Shown here piece after piece: positions 61,365 through 64,000 of a stretch of 64,000 nucleotides of DNA. The DNA comes from Solimonas flava DSM 18980 (lineage in GTDB: Bacteria; Pseudomonadota; Gammaproteobacteria; Nevskiales; Nevskiaceae): positions 301,901 through 365,900 of the forward strand of contig NZ_AUFV01000007.1 of the NCBI RefSeq assembly GCF_000426685.1. Direction: 5' to 3'. The translations under genes were made by a program, and so were the position numbers. Numbering within the stretch: position 1 is the first letter of the stretch; each line of letters starts with the position of its first letter. The notes beneath the pieces are model-generated. The model worked only from the letters and a program-made list of their open reading frames with translations. It made no database searches and was not told the origin of the DNA.

Positions 61365-62360
61365 TCAGGTCTGAGGCACGGCGGCCAGCATCTCGCCGAC
61401 GATCGACAGCGCGATCTGCTGCGGCGCGTGCGCGCCGGTGCCGGCGAGGTAGAGCCCGGCCGGCGAGCGCAGCTCGGCGATGCGGGCCTCGGCGATGCCT
61501 TCGGCACGCAGCTGCTGGCGACGCAGCTCGGCCTTGCGCCGGCTGCCGAGCGCGCCGACGCAATAGGCCGGCGAGCGCAGCGCCGCGGCCAGTACGGCAT
61601 GGTCGGCCTCGGCATCGTGGGTCAGCGTGTAGACCGCGCAGCGTGCGTCGAGGCGCAGCCCGGCGAGCGCCGCGGCGAGCGGGCGGCGATCGTAGTGCAG
61701 CAGGTTCGAGCCCGGCGGCGGCGCTTCCGGCCCGAGCGGGCGCAGCAGCACGGTTTCGATGCCCATCTGCGGCGCCAGGTAGGCGAGCGCCAGCGACACC
61801 GGGTCCGCGCCGACCGCGATCAGGCGCAGCGGCGGACGGTGCTCGCGCACGAAACGGCCGTCGGCGAATTCGGGTTCGGTGTCGGCGAGCTGCATCGCGC
61901 CGCTGGCGAGATCGGTCAGCGCGTACAGCGGCTGGCGTCGCGCGCGCGCCTCGCGCAGGCGCGCGACGTAGGCGCGCGGCGCGGCGAGTTCGCGCACGAA
62001 GATGCCGATGCGGCCGCCGCAGCTGAGCTGGATGTCGAGCACCGGACTGCCGGCGCCGTAGTCGAGCAGGCGCGGCCGGCCGTCGGCCAGCACCGCCAGC
62101 GCCTCGGCCGCGACCGCCGCCTCGACGCAGCCGCCGGAGACGTAGCCGACGCACTCGCCGCGCGCGTCGATCGCCATCTCGCTGCCGAGCGGGCGCGGCG
62201 AGGAGCCGCTGATGCGGACCAGCGTGGCGAGCGCGCAGCGACGGCCGTCGGCGACCCAGCGTTCCAGCGTCGGCAGCAGATCGTCGACCAGGCCGTAGGC
62301 CGGCCAGTCAGGCCAGTCGCAGCTCGGGGCGGGCGCGCTTCGTTGCGCGAGGGCATCCAT
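61365..62360 (-). CDS. xdhC: XdhC/CoxI-family xanthine dehydrogenase maturation factor
   Basis: A 331-residue protein that sulfurates and inserts the molybdenum cofactor into xanthine dehydrogenase-type enzymes. N-terminal XdhC_CoxI domain: CALATLVRISGSSPRPLGSEMAI and VGYVSGGCVEAAVAAEAL with the conserved cysteine. C-terminal Rossmann XdhC_C domain: LIAVGADPVSLALAYLAPQMGIETVLL, VYTLTHDAEADHAVLAAAL, YCVGALGSRRKAELRRQQL and RSPAGLYLAGTGAHAPQQIALSI. It links this distant segment functionally with the purine genes at 1-37 kb. Start at MDALAQRS is preferred over an ATG 15 codons upstream on domain grounds. Confidence 0.87.
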   Translation of the reverse strand: MDALAQRSAPAPSCDWPDWPAYGLVDDLLPTLERWVADGRRCALATLVRISGSSPRPLGSEMAIDARGECVGYVSGGCVEAAVAAEALAVLADGRPRLLDYGAGSPVLDIQLSCGGRIGIFVRELAAPRAYVARLREARARRQPLYALTDLASGAMQLADTEPEFADGRFVREHRPPLRLIAVGADPVSLALAYLAPQMGIETVLLRPLGPEAPPPGSNLLHYDRRPLAAALAGLRLDARCAVYTLTHDAEADHAVLAAALRSPAYCVGALGSRRKAELRRQQLRAEGIAEARIAELRSPAGLYLAGTGAHAPQQIALSIVGEMLAAVPQT

Positions 62361-63133
62361 ATTCGATCGTCCGGTGGCGGCGCGTCGATGAGGTCCGGCG
62401 GACATCGCGTAGCAGCCGTTTCATGGCGCGGCAGGCGGGTCGACGCATCATAGCGCGAGCGCCCGCGGCGGCGTCCGCCGCCGGGGCCCGGTTCCGATGC
62501 CCCTCCGGCGAACCTTGCGTGCGCCGTTCTTGCTGCAGGGTGGCGTGCTGCATCGTGGTGCGGGGATGCGATCAATGTGGTGCGTGAGCGACGCGCGCGT
62601 CGCCCTCGGCGGTATCCGCTCATGCAGCGCGCTGCCTGTTTCCGGTCGCCGCCCTGTCGGCTCCGCAAGAAGCCGTTGCCGATGCCGGGCTCGATTCGGT
62701 TGGCGCGACGGTGGGCCTCGGCGCTTCGTCGCCGGCGGCGGCTTGCGGAACTGCCCGCGCTGTCGAGCGCACTCGGCACCGCCGCCGCGTCGGCCGCTTG
62801 CCGCTGCTGGCCTTGATCGGCGAGCGTCGGCGCGGCTGAAGTGTCGTGCGGCCAAGGGCCGCATGGACCTCAGGCACGCGACGCGTAGCGATGCGCGCGC
62901 AGCGTTTATCGCACTACCTCAAACACCCCATGTTGTCCGTCACGGGACGCTTCCTATGCTGAAGGCTTGCGGTGCTGCGCGCGAAGCGTCGGCTGTCGAA
63001 AAAATGATCGATGGCATGAATCTCGCTATGACGACAGCGCTTCTGCGCGAGGGGCCCAAGGGACGTGCGAGGCGACAGGGCGGTACGTATGTGCCGTCGT
63101 GACGAATGCGGTAGTCGAATGCCTCTCGTGAGG
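62361..63133. other. 773-bp region without a supported gene
   Basis: It contains the xdhC start region and a GGCGGCGTCCGCCGCC hairpin-like sequence near 62472-62487. The open frames here are Arg/Pro/Ala-rich and read like GC-driven chance frames; I see no domain, signal peptide or good ribosome-binding site. Composition falls between 62900 and 63020. Confidence 0.5.
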
Positions 63134-63556
63134 ATGTTCAGAGTAACGATGATGAAGTGGCGGAAGCAGACAGTGGCGGCGCCGTGGGCCGTGTCGGTCG
63201 TGATGACGGCCGGCGCGTGGACCGGCAGCCGTGCCGAAGACGAGACGACGGCCGCCGTGCCGATGCGCGCCGGGCTTGCCGCCACGCTCCAGGGCCTGTC
63301 GCAGGCCAAGACCGATTTCCTCGATAGCGACGGCATGAGGGCCGCCATCGCATTATCCAAGCTTCATCTTGCGGACGACGATGCGGCGATGCCGCTGCGC
63401 ACGCACTCGCCGGCCTTCACGCCCCGAAAAATCGAATATGCACGCGGCCGCGCAGCGGCCTTCCACCCTGGCGATGCACCGCATCGCGCTCTCGCCGACG
63501 CCGCGCAGGCGCTGCGCTACGAGCATCAACTGGCGGAAGCCTCGCGCGAGTCCTGA
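63134..63556 (+). CDS. small exported protein, hypothetical
   Basis: A 140-residue protein I do not recognise. From MFRVTMMKWRKQ the hydrophobic WAVSVVMTAGAWTGSRAED looks like a signal peptide; the alternative start is the ATG at 63149. The mature part is helical and charged (LAATLQGLSQAKTDFLDSDGMRAAIALSKLHLAD, then DAPHRALADAAQALRYEHQLAEA). It precedes tonB by 48 bp in the same orientation, so the two may be co-transcribed. Confidence 0.5.
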   Translation: MFRVTMMKWRKQTVAAPWAVSVVMTAGAWTGSRAEDETTAAVPMRAGLAATLQGLSQAKTDFLDSDGMRAAIALSKLHLADDDAAMPLRTHSPAFTPRKIEYARGRAAAFHPGDAPHRALADAAQALRYEHQLAEASRES

Positions 63557-63604
63557 GCGCGGCGGGCGCCGCCATTTTCAACCTGACATTCTGAGAATCC
63601 AGCC

Positions 63605-64000
63605 ATGCAACTCGGCCAAGCCCAACCGGACAACAACCGCCGCCTGATCGGCATCGGCGGGGTGGTGGTGTTTCACGCGCTGCTGATCTGGGCCCTGGTG
63701 TCAGGGCTGGCGCGCAAGGCGATCGAGATTCTGCCGGCGCCGATCGAGACCAAGATCATCGAGGAAGTGAAGCCGCCGGAGGACGTGCCGCCGCCCCCGC
63801 CGCCGCCGACGCTGGACATTCCGCCGCCGCCGTTCGTGCCGCCGCCGGAAGTGAACATCGCGACGCCGCCGCCGCGCACCAACACGATCGTGGCGCAGAG
63901 CACGGTACCGACGCCGCCGCCGGCGCCGGCGCCGGTGGTCAAGGCGCCGCCGTCGGTGGCGCTGAAGATCGACAGCCGGCGCTGCCGGCTGCCGGAATAC
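63605..64000 (+). CDS. tonB: energy transducer TonB (3' end outside window)
   Basis: Open frame running off the right edge; 132 codons visible. It starts MQLGQAQPDNNRRLIGIGG, then a single membrane anchor VVVFHALLIWALVSGLARKA, and a long proline-rich periplasmic linker (VKPPEDVPPPPPPPTL, DIPPPPFVPPPEVNIATPPP, PTPPPAPAPVVKAPP). The last visible residues, DSRRCRLPEY, match the start of the TonB C-terminal domain. It transmits proton-motive energy to receptors such as the one at 13628. ExbB/ExbD genes would be expected beyond the edge. Confidence 0.88.
   Translation, partial: MQLGQAQPDNNRRLIGIGGVVVFHALLIWALVSGLARKAIEILPAPIETKIIEEVKPPEDVPPPPPPPTLDIPPPPFVPPPEVNIATPPPRTNTIVAQSTVPTPPPAPAPVVKAPPSVALKIDSRRCRLPEY

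Noticed and set aside
62497..63102. A 201-codon frame on the plus strand
   Set aside because: Arg/Pro/Ala-rich with scattered cysteines, no domain, weak ribosome-binding site; probably chance. It was left as non-coding.

Overview
The window is GC-rich DNA (roughly 70 %, codons strongly GC-ending). The gene families present (PuuD-type urate hydroxylase, NUP-family proteins, TonB-dependent receptor, proline-specific peptidases, DUF1329/DUF1302/RND export-like genes, a proline-rich TonB) suggest a Proteobacterium, most likely a Gammaproteobacterium of the Nevskiales/Lysobacterales (Xanthomonadales) type. A betaproteobacterium is not excluded. I see no rRNA, tRNA or CRISPR array.

Bases 1-36.9 kb are a very large purine nucleoside and purine base catabolism region. 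It opens with a tightly overlapping operon: partial urate hydroxylase, guanine deaminase, GntR regulator, PuuE allantoinase, an OHCU decarboxylase/allantoate amidohydrolase fusion and an M20 hydrolase. An adenine deaminase lies on the other strand. A second operon (8.3-13.1 kb) encodes exported proteins: alpha/beta hydrolase, NUP protein, ADGF-like adenosine deaminase and nucleoside hydrolase. Then come a TonB-dependent receptor (13.6-16.2 kb) and NUP lipoprotein + secreted cupin + NCS2 permease with a C-terminal OHCU-decarboxylase-like domain. A seven-gene minus-strand operon (30.7 to 22.8 kb) holds COG1816 deaminase, NUP lipoprotein, exported nucleosidase-fold protein, exported ADGF-like deaminase, second COG1816 deaminase, BMP/PnrA-type binding protein and NUP protein. 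A 2OG-Fe(II) oxygenase, a nucleotidyltransferase, an exported M20 peptidase, 8-oxoguanine deaminase and an exported bicupin follow. In total there are four NUP paralogues and five adenosine-deaminase-superfamily proteins, many with export signals. My reading is that nucleosides are deaminated and cleaved outside the cytoplasm, the bases are imported by NCS2 and oxidised to urate, and urate is taken to allantoate. xdhC and a mocA-like gene at 60.8-62.4 kb fit maturation of xanthine dehydrogenase, whose structural genes are not in the window.

The purine region is interrupted at about 20.35-22.8 kb by lower-GC foreign DNA: a decayed IS1-like transposase, a P63C-domain gene, a small Lys/Ala-rich ORF and two TTTCCC/GGGAAA palindromes.

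Bases 37-48.3 kb look like a proline and peptide utilisation module: Lrp regulator divergent from putA, a DUF885 peptidase, an APC permease, an aminopeptidase P and a DPP-IV-type S9 peptidase. An antibiotic-biosynthesis-monooxygenase gene follows, preceded by a near-perfect SoxR box in a 19-bp-spacer promoter. From 49.6 to 60.7 kb there is an envelope/lipid-type cluster (DUF1329, DUF1302, RND/MMPL transporter, PLP enzyme, YCF48-like propeller) and then a neutral-ceramidase lipoprotein with a small lipoprotein. The DUF1329 and ceramidase genes share an upstream sequence element. The window ends in a tonB gene cut by the right edge.
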